Below, in pieces: positions 16,552-24,252 of a stretch of 64,000 nucleotides of DNA; position 1 is the first letter of the stretch; each line of letters starts with the position of its first letter. A model generated the notes under the pieces. It worked only from the letters and a program-made list of their open reading frames with translations. It was not told the DNA's origin and did not search any database. Source of the DNA: Chersky-806 sp038252255 (GTDB lineage: Bacteria; Actinomycetota; Acidimicrobiia; IMCC26256; JAENVU01); contig JBBSAM010000006.1 in NCBI GenBank assembly GCA_038252255.1, positions 89,652-153,651 on the forward strand, written 5' to 3'. A program made the translations under genes and the position numbers.

Positions 16552-17484
16552 ATGCGCAAGGTCCAGGTGCAACGCAGCCGCCGCCTGCTGGCCGTGATCC
16601 TGGTGGCGTTCGTCCTCGGGCTGGCGGCGTGCTCGTCGGGCGGCAACGGCAAGAGCTCGACCGCGACGGCGGACGGCTCGAAGGAGTCGATCATCGTCGC
16701 CTCCAAGGACCTCCCCGGGGCGCAGATCCTCAGCCAGGCCTACGGGCAGACGCTCGAGGCCGAGGGCTACGACGTCCATTACAGGGACAACACCGGCCCG
16801 ACCGAGACGGTGTACCCGCGGCTCGAGAAGGGTCGGATCGATCTCTACGGCGAGTTCCAGGGCACGTTCCTCGAGTACCTGGGCGGCCAGGCAACCGGGA
16901 ACGTGGCCCAGACGTTCGCCTCGGTGAACCACGCGCTCGCGGGGAAGAACGTCGTCGCGGTCGGGCCGGCGAGCGCGCAGGACGCGAACGGCTTCTACGT
17001 CACGAAGGCGACGGCCGACCGGTACCACCTGGTCAACGTGTCCGACCTCACCGCGATCGCACCTCAGCTCGTGTTCGGCGGCCCGCCCGACTGCCTCGAC
17101 CGCCCGCTGTGCCTCGGCACCACGAGCCAGCAGCTCTACGGCCTCAACTTCAAGGAGGTGAAGAAGCTCGACGCCGGCGGAGCGCTCACGAACCGGGCGC
17201 TCGACGACGGCACGATCGACGTCGGTCTCCTCTTCACCCTGAGCAGCGTCGTCAAGCCGAGCTACGTGCTGCTGAAGGACGACAAGGGCCTGCAGCCGGC
17301 GGACAACCCGATCGCGCTCGTGGCCAAGAGCAAGGCCAAGCCGCCGGTGGTGAAGATCCTCGGGACGGTCAACGCCAAGATCGATCCGGCCGCGTACCGG
17401 CAGCTGGCGCTCAAGGTTCTCAACGACAAGCAGGATCCGGCGACGGTGGTCGCGGACTGGTTGCACCGCGTCGGGCTGACCTGA
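16552..17484 (+). CDS. Glycine betaine/choline-type ABC transporter substrate-binding lipoprotein (OpuAC family)
   Basis: A 310-residue exported lipoprotein: the signal peptide ends at LGLAAC with Cys27. The mature protein is an OpuAC-type type II solute-binding fold: IIVASKDLPGAQILSQAYGQTLEAEGYDV, NTGPTETVYPRLEKGRIDLYGEFQGTFLEYLGG, then GLLFTLSSVVKPSYVLLKDDK. Such proteins bind quaternary ammonium osmolytes (betaine, choline, carnitine) and deliver them to an ABC permease. No permease or ATPase lies nearby, so it is an orphan, or its partners are elsewhere. ATG 16552 follows GGAAGGGACC (a weak ribosome site); the earlier frame start would give an implausible N-terminus before the signal peptide. 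It is divergent from the SNF2 gene. Confidence 0.85.
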   Translation: MRKVQVQRSRRLLAVILVAFVLGLAACSSGGNGKSSTATADGSKESIIVASKDLPGAQILSQAYGQTLEAEGYDVHYRDNTGPTETVYPRLEKGRIDLYGEFQGTFLEYLGGQATGNVAQTFASVNHALAGKNVVAVGPASAQDANGFYVTKATADRYHLVNVSDLTAIAPQLVFGGPPDCLDRPLCLGTTSQQLYGLNFKEVKKLDAGGALTNRALDDGTIDVGLLFTLSSVVKPSYVLLKDDKGLQPADNPIALVAKSKAKPPVVKILGTVNAKIDPAAYRQLALKVLNDKQDPATVVADWLHRVGLT

Positions 17485-17504
17485 CCGCGACTCGAGCCGT
17501 CGGC

Positions 17505-18707
17505 TCAGTCCGGCTTCTCGCTGTACGCGAACGGCGGCCAATCCCGGCCGTAGCCGCGCCAAGCGGCCCGGTTGCCGCCGGCGATCCGTACGACGCCGAT
17601 GAGCCCGGCGGCATCGTTGTGCCAGACGACAGCCGTCGCGCGGCCGAGGTCGAGGCATGCGACCTCGCCGATGCTCGGCCGCGGGTCGGTGGTGCCGGCG
17701 GGCGGGGTCGGTGGCGGCAGGGGGCCGCGGACGCCGGTGTGCTTCGCGCAGTCGGGGAGCTGCTTCGTCCGTTCGAGCGAGGTGCCCGCACGCTCGAGCA
17801 GCCGCTCGAACTGGCGTGACCCGCTCGGCGCGTCGGGCATCTGGACGAAGAGCGTGGACCCGCACTTCGTCACGAACGACGGGTCCTGGATCGCGCCCAG
17901 TCGCTTCGGCTCGAGGAGCGCGCAGCGACTCGCCGCTGATTGTGCGCGCAGCAGACCGTCCCAACCGGCCGCCGTCGCGTCGGTGACCTGGCTGCGGTCG
18001 ACGAATCCGCGCGCGGACAGGCGGTTCACCGTGATGGTCGCGTTCGGCAGGGTGAAGGTCTCGACGAACACGCCGATGCTGCCGGAGCGATCGAAGACCG
18101 AGTCGCCCACCGACGCGATCGGCTGGTTGTCCACGAAGAGGCTCAGGGTCGGGCCGCGGCACTCGCCGCGGACGGTGAACGTGCCGGGCGAGTCGATCAG
18201 CCGGCGGTCGCGCACCCACTTCCCACCGCCGGTGAGCACGGTGCTCTGACCGTTCTGCACCCGGGCGATCGCGAACGTCCCGTCGTTGCCGACGCCGAGC
18301 CGGTAGAAGTTGTTGTTGTCCTGCCGGCGGCACACCACGCCGTAGCCGGTGTCCTCGGGGCTGTCATTCGTCGTGAAGTTGGCTTCGACGATCTGGTCGG
18401 GGGGCAGGGTCTCGTCGAGGGCCGCGGTGACGACGCTCTCCGGCTCGACCGCGCCGATCCGGTAGCCCGCGCCGGTCGGCTCGCCGTGGCCGTCGCCGTC
18501 GTTGAAGGCCGGGATGTCGCTCGCGCTGCCTGCGAGCACCGCGTCCACCGCGAGCGCCAGATGCGAGGCGCCCGGCGCGGGCAGTGCCTTGGCGTTCACC
18601 GAGTCCGAGGAGCTGCAGGCCGTGGCCACCACGGCCACCGTCGTCAGCGCCATGAGCGATCGAGGAAGCCGCTCGCGCCAGAGCCTCGATCGGCGAATCG
18701 CCCGCAT
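17505..18707 (-). CDS. Uncharacterised exported lipoprotein with a laminin-G-like sugar-binding fold
   Basis: A 400-residue protein with a lipoprotein signal: the basic start MRAIRRSRLWRER, a hydrophobic core and VVATAC with Cys31. Residues 90-260 read as a concanavalin/laminin-G-like beta sandwich of the kind found in domains of unknown function next to glycoside hydrolases (VVCRRQDNNNFYRLGVGNDGTFAIARVQNG, then SLFVDNQPIASVGDSVFDRSGSIGVFVET). The C-terminal 130 residues contain four cysteines and no recognised motif. It may bind polysaccharide at the cell surface; no enzyme residues are evident. ATG 18707 is preferred because it begins the lipoprotein signal. Confidence 0.65.
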   Translation of the reverse strand: MRAIRRSRLWRERLPRSLMALTTVAVVATACSSSDSVNAKALPAPGASHLALAVDAVLAGSASDIPAFNDGDGHGEPTGAGYRIGAVEPESVVTAALDETLPPDQIVEANFTTNDSPEDTGYGVVCRRQDNNNFYRLGVGNDGTFAIARVQNGQSTVLTGGGKWVRDRRLIDSPGTFTVRGECRGPTLSLFVDNQPIASVGDSVFDRSGSIGVFVETFTLPNATITVNRLSARGFVDRSQVTDATAAGWDGLLRAQSAASRCALLEPKRLGAIQDPSFVTKCGSTLFVQMPDAPSGSRQFERLLERAGTSLERTKQLPDCAKHTGVRGPLPPPTPPAGTTDPRPSIGEVACLDLGRATAVVWHNDAAGLIGVVRIAGGNRAAWRGYGRDWPPFAYSEKPD

Positions 18708-19322
18708 CGAGATCGTCTGCACCTGTGCCGCCCTCCCGGATCCGAGAGCATCGCATGCGGCTCCGAGCCGATCGCGCCTTTCCGAGATCGACCGATAGCC
18801 TCGGATCGGTGAGCCGCCGACCTGTCCTGCTGCTCGTCGGCGCGCTGCTGGTGTTCCTCGCCGGCGCCCCGGCCGCGGGCTACGGGCTCGAGGCGGCATC
18901 CCGACCGGGCGGAGGCGGGCCGCCCACCCGTGCCGTCGGATCGCCCGACCACCACGCCACTCTGCATCTCGTCGTCCTGCCGCCGATGCCGCGGAGCGCC
19001 GTCGCGGCGCCCTGCTCGGCGCGCCGGGTCTCGCGTGGTGGTGCGGGTGATCGGGCTCTCTGCCCTACGCATCGGCTCCTCACCGGTCCGGGTGCCGCCG
19101 CTCGAGTCGACATCGCTCGCCGTGCCCGTGGGCTCCGGAGCTCGAACACCCCGTGCTGCGAGCGCGGGCCGCCCGCCGCGACCTGATGGCCGTGCGGCAC
19201 CGGTTCGCCGCCACCTGACCCGACCGCTCGCGCGGTCTCTCCGGTCCGGTCGGCGTCGCGGGCGGCGGCCGCAGTGCCCGGCGAACGCCCGTGGCATCCG
19301 TGCGCGCAGAACAGGGAGCACC
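18708..19322. other. Low-content gap upstream of the regulator gene
   Basis: A stretch of 615 bases between the lipoprotein start and the regulator start. It holds one candidate open frame (18809-19186, listed separately) and otherwise no recognisable RNA gene, repeat or operator. The region is arginine-rich in several frames and codon bias moves between frames near 19030, which suggests a decayed gene rather than a functional one. Confidence 0.5.
18809..19186 (+). CDS. Possible small exported protein (uncertain)
   Basis: GTG 18809 opens a frame of 125 residues. The first 28 residues look like a signal peptide (SRRPVLLLVGALLVFLAGAPAAGYG). The next 40 residues keep a plausible composition, but after about 19030 the other forward frame reads more protein-like (VVVRVIGLSALRIGSSPVRV), so the end may be frameshifted. 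No homologue is recognised. It is equally possible that this is non-coding GC-rich sequence upstream of the regulator gene. Confidence 0.25.
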   Translation: MSRRPVLLLVGALLVFLAGAPAAGYGLEAASRPGGGGPPTRAVGSPDHHATLHLVVLPPMPRSAVAAPCSARRVSRGGAGDRALCPTHRLLTGPGAAARVDIARRARGLRSSNTPCCERGPPAAT

Positions 19323-20006
19323 GTGAGCCTCGAACAGCTGATCTCGACCCGTCCCGATCTCCACCTCCTCGAAATGACCCGCCTCCTTCGTCTGGCGAGT
19401 GGGCATGTCGCGCTCCTGCGCTGGCCCGCCCAGGGTGAGCTGCGCGATCGCCTCGCCGCCGTCGCCATCCCCCGGTTGCTCCTGGTCTCGCGTGCATCCC
19501 GCGCGCCGGTATGTGTGGACGAGCTCGAGGACTGGGTGCGCGAGCCGCTGGATGCTTCCGAGCTCGATATTCGGACCGCGACGCTGCGCCGCAGGGCGGA
19601 CCGGCGGGCCCGGCGACCGGTGGTCGACGACTCCGGCATGGTTCGGGTGGGCGACCGGTGGGTCGCGCTTCCCCCGGTCCAGCTCGCACTGGCCCGGCTG
19701 CTCGTCGAGCGGCTCGGCGAGGTGGTGTCGGTGGAGCAGATCCGCACCGCGTGCCGGGACGCCGGTGGGAGCGGGCACGCCAAGGCCATCAAAGCCGCGA
19801 TCGGCCGGGTCAGGCGGCGGCTGGTCGAGCTGGATCTGGAGCTGGTCAACGTCCGCGACCGGGGCTACCTGCTCGATGCGTCGGCGCCGGACCCGGCGGG
19901 AGGGTGGCGCGCCGGCGGCCCGGATCGGAGCAAAGCCGTCAGGAAGAGCGGCTCCGAGGTCACGGCCCCGTCGGAAGAGCGCGCCGCCGGGGACACCTTG
20001 CCGTAA
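19323..20006 (+). CDS. OmpR/PhoB-type winged-helix regulator, GlnR-like by context
   Basis: A 227-residue regulator. Residues 105-185 form an OmpR-type winged helix: DSGMVRVGDRWVALPPVQLALARLLVERLGEVVSVEQI, then KAIKAAIGRVRRRLVELDLELVNVRDRGYLL. The N-terminal 100 residues do not show the aspartate pocket of a receiver domain, so it is not an ordinary two-component regulator. In actinobacteria the orphan regulator GlnR has the same layout and controls amtB-glnK, and here amtB follows 49 bases downstream. A role in nitrogen control is therefore an inference from context. The GTG start at 19323 is preceded by AGGGAG at a four-base spacing. Confidence 0.72.
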   Translation: MSLEQLISTRPDLHLLEMTRLLRLASGHVALLRWPAQGELRDRLAAVAIPRLLLVSRASRAPVCVDELEDWVREPLDASELDIRTATLRRRADRRARRPVVDDSGMVRVGDRWVALPPVQLALARLLVERLGEVVSVEQIRTACRDAGGSGHAKAIKAAIGRVRRRLVELDLELVNVRDRGYLLDASAPDPAGGWRAGGPDRSKAVRKSGSEVTAPSEERAAGDTLP

Positions 20007-20037
20007 CAATTCCACCGGAGTCTTTCGGTTGCCTCAC

Positions 20038-20055
20038 ACCTCCGGGGAGGTTTCG
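20038..20055 (+). promoter_or_regulatory. Ribosome site of amtB inside a perfect palindrome
   Basis: ACCTCCGGGGAGGT (20038-20051) is a perfect inverted repeat, and its right half contains the Shine-Dalgarno core GGGGAGG (20044-20050), five bases before the TTG start at 20056. In RNA the left arm can pair with the ribosome site. This both supports the TTG start and suggests translational control of the ammonium transporter. Confidence 0.6.
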
Positions 20056-21291
20056 TTGAACACGGGCGATACATCGTGGGTGCTCATCTCGACGGCGCTG
20101 GTGCTGTTCATGACACCGGGGCTGGCGCTGTTCTACGGCGGCATGGTGCGGGGGAAGAACGTCCTCGGCATGCTGATGCAGAACATCTTCGCGATGGGCG
20201 TCCTCGCCATCTTGTGGGTCGCGGTCGTGTTCACGCTCGCCTTCGGCGCCGCGGGCAACGGGGGCGTGATTGGCAACCTGGACTACGCGTTCCTGAGCAA
20301 CGTCGGGCAGGGGCACGGCGGCGGTGAGTTCTTCGCCGCGCTCACGATCCCGTTCGTCTTGTTCTGCGCGTTCCAGATGACGTTCGCGATCATCACGCCG
20401 GCGCTAATCACCGGCGCGAGCGCCGACCGGTTGAAGTTCGGCTCGTACGCGGTGTTCATCTCCATCTGGCTCGTCCTCGTGTACGGGCCCGTGGCCCACT
20501 GGGTGTTCGGCGGCGGCTGGCTGGCCAAGATGGGCGCGCTCGACTTCGCCGGCGGCGCGGTCGTGCACATCAACGCGGGTGCCGCGGCGTTGGCACTGGT
20601 CCTCTTGATCGGAAGGCGCAAGGGGTATCCGGGACATGCGATGTCGCCCCACAACCTCCCGATGACGATGATCGGGACGGGCATCCTCTGGTTCGGGTGG
20701 GCCGGGTTCAATGCGGGCTCCGCGCTCGCCGCGAACGGTGTGGCCGCGGTCGCGCTCATCAACACGTTCCTCGCCGCGTCCGCGGCCATGCTCGGCTGGC
20801 TCTTCGTCGAGCGGGTGAAGGAGGGGAAGGCCACGACGCTCGGGGCGATGTCGGGCGCGGTGGCCGGGCTGGTCGCGATCACCCCCTGCGCCGGCTACGT
20901 GGGCGGGATGGCACCGGTGTACATCGGCTTCGCCGCCGGGCTCGTCTGCTGCTTCGCCCTCGGGATCAAGCAGCGGTTCAAGTTCGACGACAGCCTCGAC
21001 GTCATCGCGGTGCACCTCGTGGGTGGGATCGTCGGATCGATCCTGCTCGGGTTCTTCGCCGACGCCGCGGTCAACCGCGCGGTGACCCACGACGGCGTGT
21101 TCCTCGGTGGAGGAGTGGAGCTGCTGAAGGACCAGATCGTCGCGTCGACGGTGACATTCGCATTCTCCTTCGTCGCCACGTTGCTCATCGCGAAGGCCAT
21201 CGACATGACGATGGGGCTGCGCGTCGACGAGGCGTCCGAAGACGAAGGCCTCGACATCAGCCAGCACGCCGAGACCGCTTACTCGAGCTGA
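20056..21291 (+). CDS. amt: Ammonium transporter AmtB
   Basis: A 411-residue Amt/Mep/Rh channel with eleven transmembrane helices. The pore histidine pair is present, H171 in VVHINAGAAALAL and H320 in IAVHLVGGIVGSILLG, and DDSLDVIAVHLVGG is the family signature. It conducts ammonium across the cytoplasmic membrane. The start is TTG 20056: it is the only start matching a strong ribosome site, and upstream in-frame codons belong to the overlapping regulator gene region. It is followed 14 bases later by glnK, the usual pair in which GlnK plugs the channel when nitrogen is plentiful. Confidence 0.95.
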   Translation: MNTGDTSWVLISTALVLFMTPGLALFYGGMVRGKNVLGMLMQNIFAMGVLAILWVAVVFTLAFGAAGNGGVIGNLDYAFLSNVGQGHGGGEFFAALTIPFVLFCAFQMTFAIITPALITGASADRLKFGSYAVFISIWLVLVYGPVAHWVFGGGWLAKMGALDFAGGAVVHINAGAAALALVLLIGRRKGYPGHAMSPHNLPMTMIGTGILWFGWAGFNAGSALAANGVAAVALINTFLAASAAMLGWLFVERVKEGKATTLGAMSGAVAGLVAITPCAGYVGGMAPVYIGFAAGLVCCFALGIKQRFKFDDSLDVIAVHLVGGIVGSILLGFFADAAVNRAVTHDGVFLGGGVELLKDQIVASTVTFAFSFVATLLIAKAIDMTMGLRVDEASEDEGLDISQHAETAYSS

Positions 21292-21305
21292 GGAGACCTC
21301 ACCCA

Positions 21306-21644
21306 ATGAAGCTGATCACCGCCATCGTCAAGCCGTTCAAGGTGGACGACGTGAAGGACGCGCTGAAAGATGCCGGCGTCAACGGCATGACCATCACGGA
21401 GGTGAAGGGGTTCGGGCGCCAGTCCGGTCATACCGAGGTCTACCGGGGCGCGGAGTACACCGTGGACTTCCTGCCCAAGGTGAAGTTCGAGGTGCTGTGC
21501 CGGTCCGAGGAGGCCGAGCGTCTCGCCGGCGTGATCGCGGACGCGAGCCGTACCGGCAAGATCGGTGACGGGAAGATCTGGACGATCGACCTGTCGGGCG
21601 TCATGCGGGTCCGCACCGGCGAACGCGACGACGACGCGATCTGA
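21306..21644 (+). CDS. glnK: Nitrogen regulatory protein P-II (GlnK)
   Basis: A 112-residue P-II trimeric signal protein of normal length. It shows KLITAIVKPFKVDDVKDAL at the N-terminus, the T-loop with Tyr51 in YRGAEYTVDF (the residue uridylylated or, in actinobacteria, adenylylated by GlnD), and GDGKIWTIDLSGVMRVRTGE at the C-terminus for ATP and 2-oxoglutarate sensing. It controls the AmtB channel encoded just upstream. The ATG at 21306 has a good ribosome site (GAGGAG, nine bases before). No glnD follows, so the modifying enzyme must be elsewhere. Confidence 0.96.
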   Translation: MKLITAIVKPFKVDDVKDALKDAGVNGMTITEVKGFGRQSGHTEVYRGAEYTVDFLPKVKFEVLCRSEEAERLAGVIADASRTGKIGDGKIWTIDLSGVMRVRTGERDDDAI

Positions 21645-21645
21645 G

Positions 21646-22056
21646 CTACGAGCCGGCCGCCCGGGCCGCGGCGCGGAGCTGGGCCTCGGGCTCCTTGCGG
21701 TCCAGGTAGTCGCGCCACATGGTGACGAGCCCTGTGCCGTCGACCTCGACGATCGTCGCGCCGTGCATCTCGATCGGAGTGCCGGCCAGCGGGTCGGCGT
21801 CACCGCGGCCGGCGTACGTCGCGTGGCCGATCCACTCGAACACCGCCCATCCGTCTCCGCCCCGGATCGTCGTGATCTCCTGGCGCCAGTCCGGAAAGAT
21901 CGCCGCGGTACCCCGCTGGACCGAGCGCAGGTCCGTCGTGCTCGGGGTGTGCGGGTCGCCGAACACGGCCTCGTCGGCGAAGAGGTCGCGCCACCGGCCC
22001 GCAGTGGTGAAGTCGAGGGCCTCCTCGGCTCGGCGCGCCCAGGCGTCCCAGTCCAT
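21646..22056 (-). CDS. SnoaL-like (NTF2 fold) protein
   Basis: A 136-residue single-domain protein. DWDAWARRAEEALDFTTAGRWRDLFADEAVFGDPHTPSTTDL is the first helix-strand unit, and ATIVEVDGTGLVTMWRDYLDRKE is the typical C-terminal strand of the SnoaL/ketosteroid isomerase-like NTF2 fold. Members act as isomerases, cyclases or hydrolases, or are non-enzymatic; the reaction here is unknown. Its ATG overlaps the stop of the upstream solute-binding protein gene (ATGA), placing it at the end of the first island operon (25556 down to 21646), so a small-molecule catabolic role is likely. Confidence 0.75.
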   Translation of the reverse strand: MDWDAWARRAEEALDFTTAGRWRDLFADEAVFGDPHTPSTTDLRSVQRGTAAIFPDWRQEITTIRGGDGWAVFEWIGHATYAGRGDADPLAGTPIEMHGATIVEVDGTGLVTMWRDYLDRKEPEAQLRAAARAAGS

Positions 22057-23096
22057 CACTCGACCTCGACCGTGCGACCGCCGCGCCACGCCCGCAGGAC
22101 CAGCGCTTCGCCCTTGAGCGCGCCGTGGTCCCAGTCTCCGAAGCCCATCGTCGTACCCGCCTTCCCGCTGGCCGCCGGAAGCCGCTTCACCCGCTCGAGC
22201 CCGTCGCGCACCGACGGTGCGGTCCGCTCGTCGGCGAGGACGATCCCTTCGCCGAGCAGGCGCCCGATGTCGAACGCGGCAACACCGATCGGGCTCGCGG
22301 CATGCATGCGGGAACGCTCCCGCAGGGCGGCACGAACGGGGTTGCCGTCGCTGACCGTGTCCACGTACACCCAGTCCTCGAAGCCGCTCCGCCAGTCCGG
22401 GCGCGCGTAGCCGAACATCAGCGCCGAGTTGGTGACGACCGGTCCGGTCCAGCCCACGGCTTCCACGCCGAGCGCCACCGCCCGGGCTGCCACCCCCAAC
22501 CCGAGGTAGAGCAGCGCGTCGGGCTCGACCGCGAGCGCGGCCTCGACGTCCGCGCGCAGATCCTCCGCGAGCGGCGACACGGAGCTGCGAAACGCGAGCT
22601 CGGGATCACCGCTCCGGGCGACCGCCCGGCCGAGCCAGAGGTCGTAGCTCGTGCCCACCGGCGTGTCGTCGAACAGGACGGCGATCCGATGGTGGCCGCG
22701 GGCGCGGAGGTGCTCGGCGAGGAGGACGGGCTCTTCTTCGAGCGAGCCGACCTGGTAGTGGAACATGTGCTTCCCGCGGGTGAACGCACCGCCGGTGTAG
22801 TTGATGCAGGCGATCCCGGCCGTGTCGGCCAGGTCGCGCACGATGAGGCCGTTGTCGCTGATCGACGGGCCGACGATCGCGACGACCCCGGCGTCGACCA
22901 GCTCGTTGAACGATCCGATCACCGACTCCGCCGACCCCGCCGGCAGGCCGTCCGCCTGGCGGGCGATCAGGGAGACGCCGTCCCCGAGTCGTTCGTCCAC
23001 GCGTTGCTCTTCGAAGCCGATCCGCAGGCCGTCTTCGAAGTACCGGCCGCCGTCACCTTGCGGGAAGTCGTAGAGCACACCTACCGGCACGGTCAC
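22056..23096 (-). CDS. ABC-type branched-chain amino acid-like substrate-binding protein without a signal peptide
   Basis: A 346-residue type I solute-binding fold of the Leu/Ile/Val-binding family: VGVLYDFPQGDGGRYFEDGLRIGFEE, AIVGPSISDNGLIVRDLADTAGIACINYTGG, then LAEHLRARGHHRIAVLFDDTPVGTSYDL. Family members normally deliver amino acids, amides or aromatic acids to an ABC permease. The N-terminus begins directly with the first strand, with no signal peptide or lipobox, and no in-frame upstream start supplies one. It could be a cytoplasmic sensor, or the true start was missed. It lies between CoA transferase and SnoaL genes, linking it to the island's substrate. Confidence 0.75.
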   Translation of the reverse strand: MTVPVGVLYDFPQGDGGRYFEDGLRIGFEEQRVDERLGDGVSLIARQADGLPAGSAESVIGSFNELVDAGVVAIVGPSISDNGLIVRDLADTAGIACINYTGGAFTRGKHMFHYQVGSLEEEPVLLAEHLRARGHHRIAVLFDDTPVGTSYDLWLGRAVARSGDPELAFRSSVSPLAEDLRADVEAALAVEPDALLYLGLGVAARAVALGVEAVGWTGPVVTNSALMFGYARPDWRSGFEDWVYVDTVSDGNPVRAALRERSRMHAASPIGVAAFDIGRLLGEGIVLADERTAPSVRDGLERVKRLPAASGKAGTTMGFGDWDHGALKGEALVLRAWRGGRTVEVE

Positions 23097-23112
23097 GGCT
23101 TCCGTCCCCAGA

Positions 23113-24252
23113 TCATGCTCGTTGCTCCAGCTCGGTCAGGACCTCGTCGGTGTGCTCGCCGAGGCGCGGTGGGGGACGGTCGAAGCGGAACGGTGACCCG
23201 TTGGCCAGGATCGGCGCGCCGCTGTGGGTGACGCCGTCGATGTCGACGAAGTGGCCGCGGGCGATCAGATGCCGGTCGTCGAGTGCCTCGTCCGGCGCGC
23301 GGATCACACCCCACGGGAGTCCGGCCTCCTGCCCCAGCCGGAAGAGCTCCTCACCGTCGTGACGCTCGGCGAGGCGTTGCGTCGCGGCCATGAGCTCGCC
23401 GTAGCCGCGGGCGCGGTGGCGGGGGTCCTCGAACGCGGGATCGGAGAGCGGACCAGCCACCCCGTCCGCCTCGAGCAGCGTAAGAAGATGCGCGAACACG
23501 TGCGGGCCGAGGAAGTCGGGGATGAGCGCAGCGACCTGCTTGCCGTCCCGAGCCGTCACGGTGGGGTGCCGGAACCGGGCCATCGGCGAACCCGTGCAGA
23601 GATAGGTCATGACGTGCCACTCGGTCATCGACGCGGAGGCCTGGTGGGCCGAGACGTCGATGAGCTGGCCCTCACCGGTTCGGTCCCGGTGCTCGAGCGC
23701 GGCGAGCACCGCGATCGCGCCGTAGGTCGCGGCCGTCAGCCACGCTTGGTCGCCCCAGCACGCGAGCGGCGGATCATCTGTCCCGTACCCGCACACGGCC
23801 ATGGACCCGCCGAGCGCCATGAGCACGAGGTCGTCGGCGAGGTAGCCGGACCACGGGCCGGTCAGCCCGAACGGGGTGATCGCGCAGCTGATCACGGCCG
23901 GGTTCTGCACCGCGAGTGCTTCGTGGTCGAGACCGCGTGCGGCCGCTTCACCCGCTCGCAGAGTGTGGATCACCACATCGGCGGAAGCACAGATACGCCG
24001 GATCGTGTCGTCGTCGCGAACGACCACGGACCGCTTGCCGACGTTGAAGTGCCAGTAGTTGAGGCTGGCGTCGAGATCGCCGTCGCGACCGTCGACGTAC
24101 GGGCCGGCGTGCCGGCTGGGCGCACCGTCGCTCGGCTCGAGCTTGACCACGTCCGCGCCGAGCCCGGCGAGCAGGCGCCCGCAGTACTCGACCGGCTCGT
24201 CCACGAGCTCGACGACGCGGAGCCCGCCGAGCGCGCCGGCACCTGTGCTCAT
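23113..24252 (-). CDS. Family III CoA transferase (CaiB/BaiF)
   Basis: A 379-residue CoA transferase of the formyl-CoA/oxalate or carnitine type. LGGLRVVELVDEPVEYCGRLLAGLGADVVKLEPSDG is the N-terminal Rossmann-like unit; the catalytic aspartate is in CWGDQAWLTAATYGAIAVLAAL; RTGEGQLIDVSAHQAS follows. It would move CoA from a donor acyl-CoA to a carboxylic acid without using ATP. ATG 24252 overlaps the stop of the upstream homologue (ATGA), so the two are a tandem operon pair. The acid substrate is unknown. The family is divergent, and pairs often form a heteromer. Confidence 0.85.
   Translation of the reverse strand: MSTGAGALGGLRVVELVDEPVEYCGRLLAGLGADVVKLEPSDGAPSRHAGPYVDGRDGDLDASLNYWHFNVGKRSVVVRDDDTIRRICASADVVIHTLRAGEAAARGLDHEALAVQNPAVISCAITPFGLTGPWSGYLADDLVLMALGGSMAVCGYGTDDPPLACWGDQAWLTAATYGAIAVLAALEHRDRTGEGQLIDVSAHQASASMTEWHVMTYLCTGSPMARFRHPTVTARDGKQVAALIPDFLGPHVFAHLLTLLEADGVAGPLSDPAFEDPRHRARGYGELMAATQRLAERHDGEELFRLGQEAGLPWGVIRAPDEALDDRHLIARGHFVDIDGVTHSGAPILANGSPFRFDRPPPRLGEHTDEVLTELEQRA

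Noticed and set aside
20007..20037. GlnR binding box before amtB
   Set aside because: Only a single GTAAC is seen; the repeated GTnAC-n6-GAAAC pattern is not convincing.
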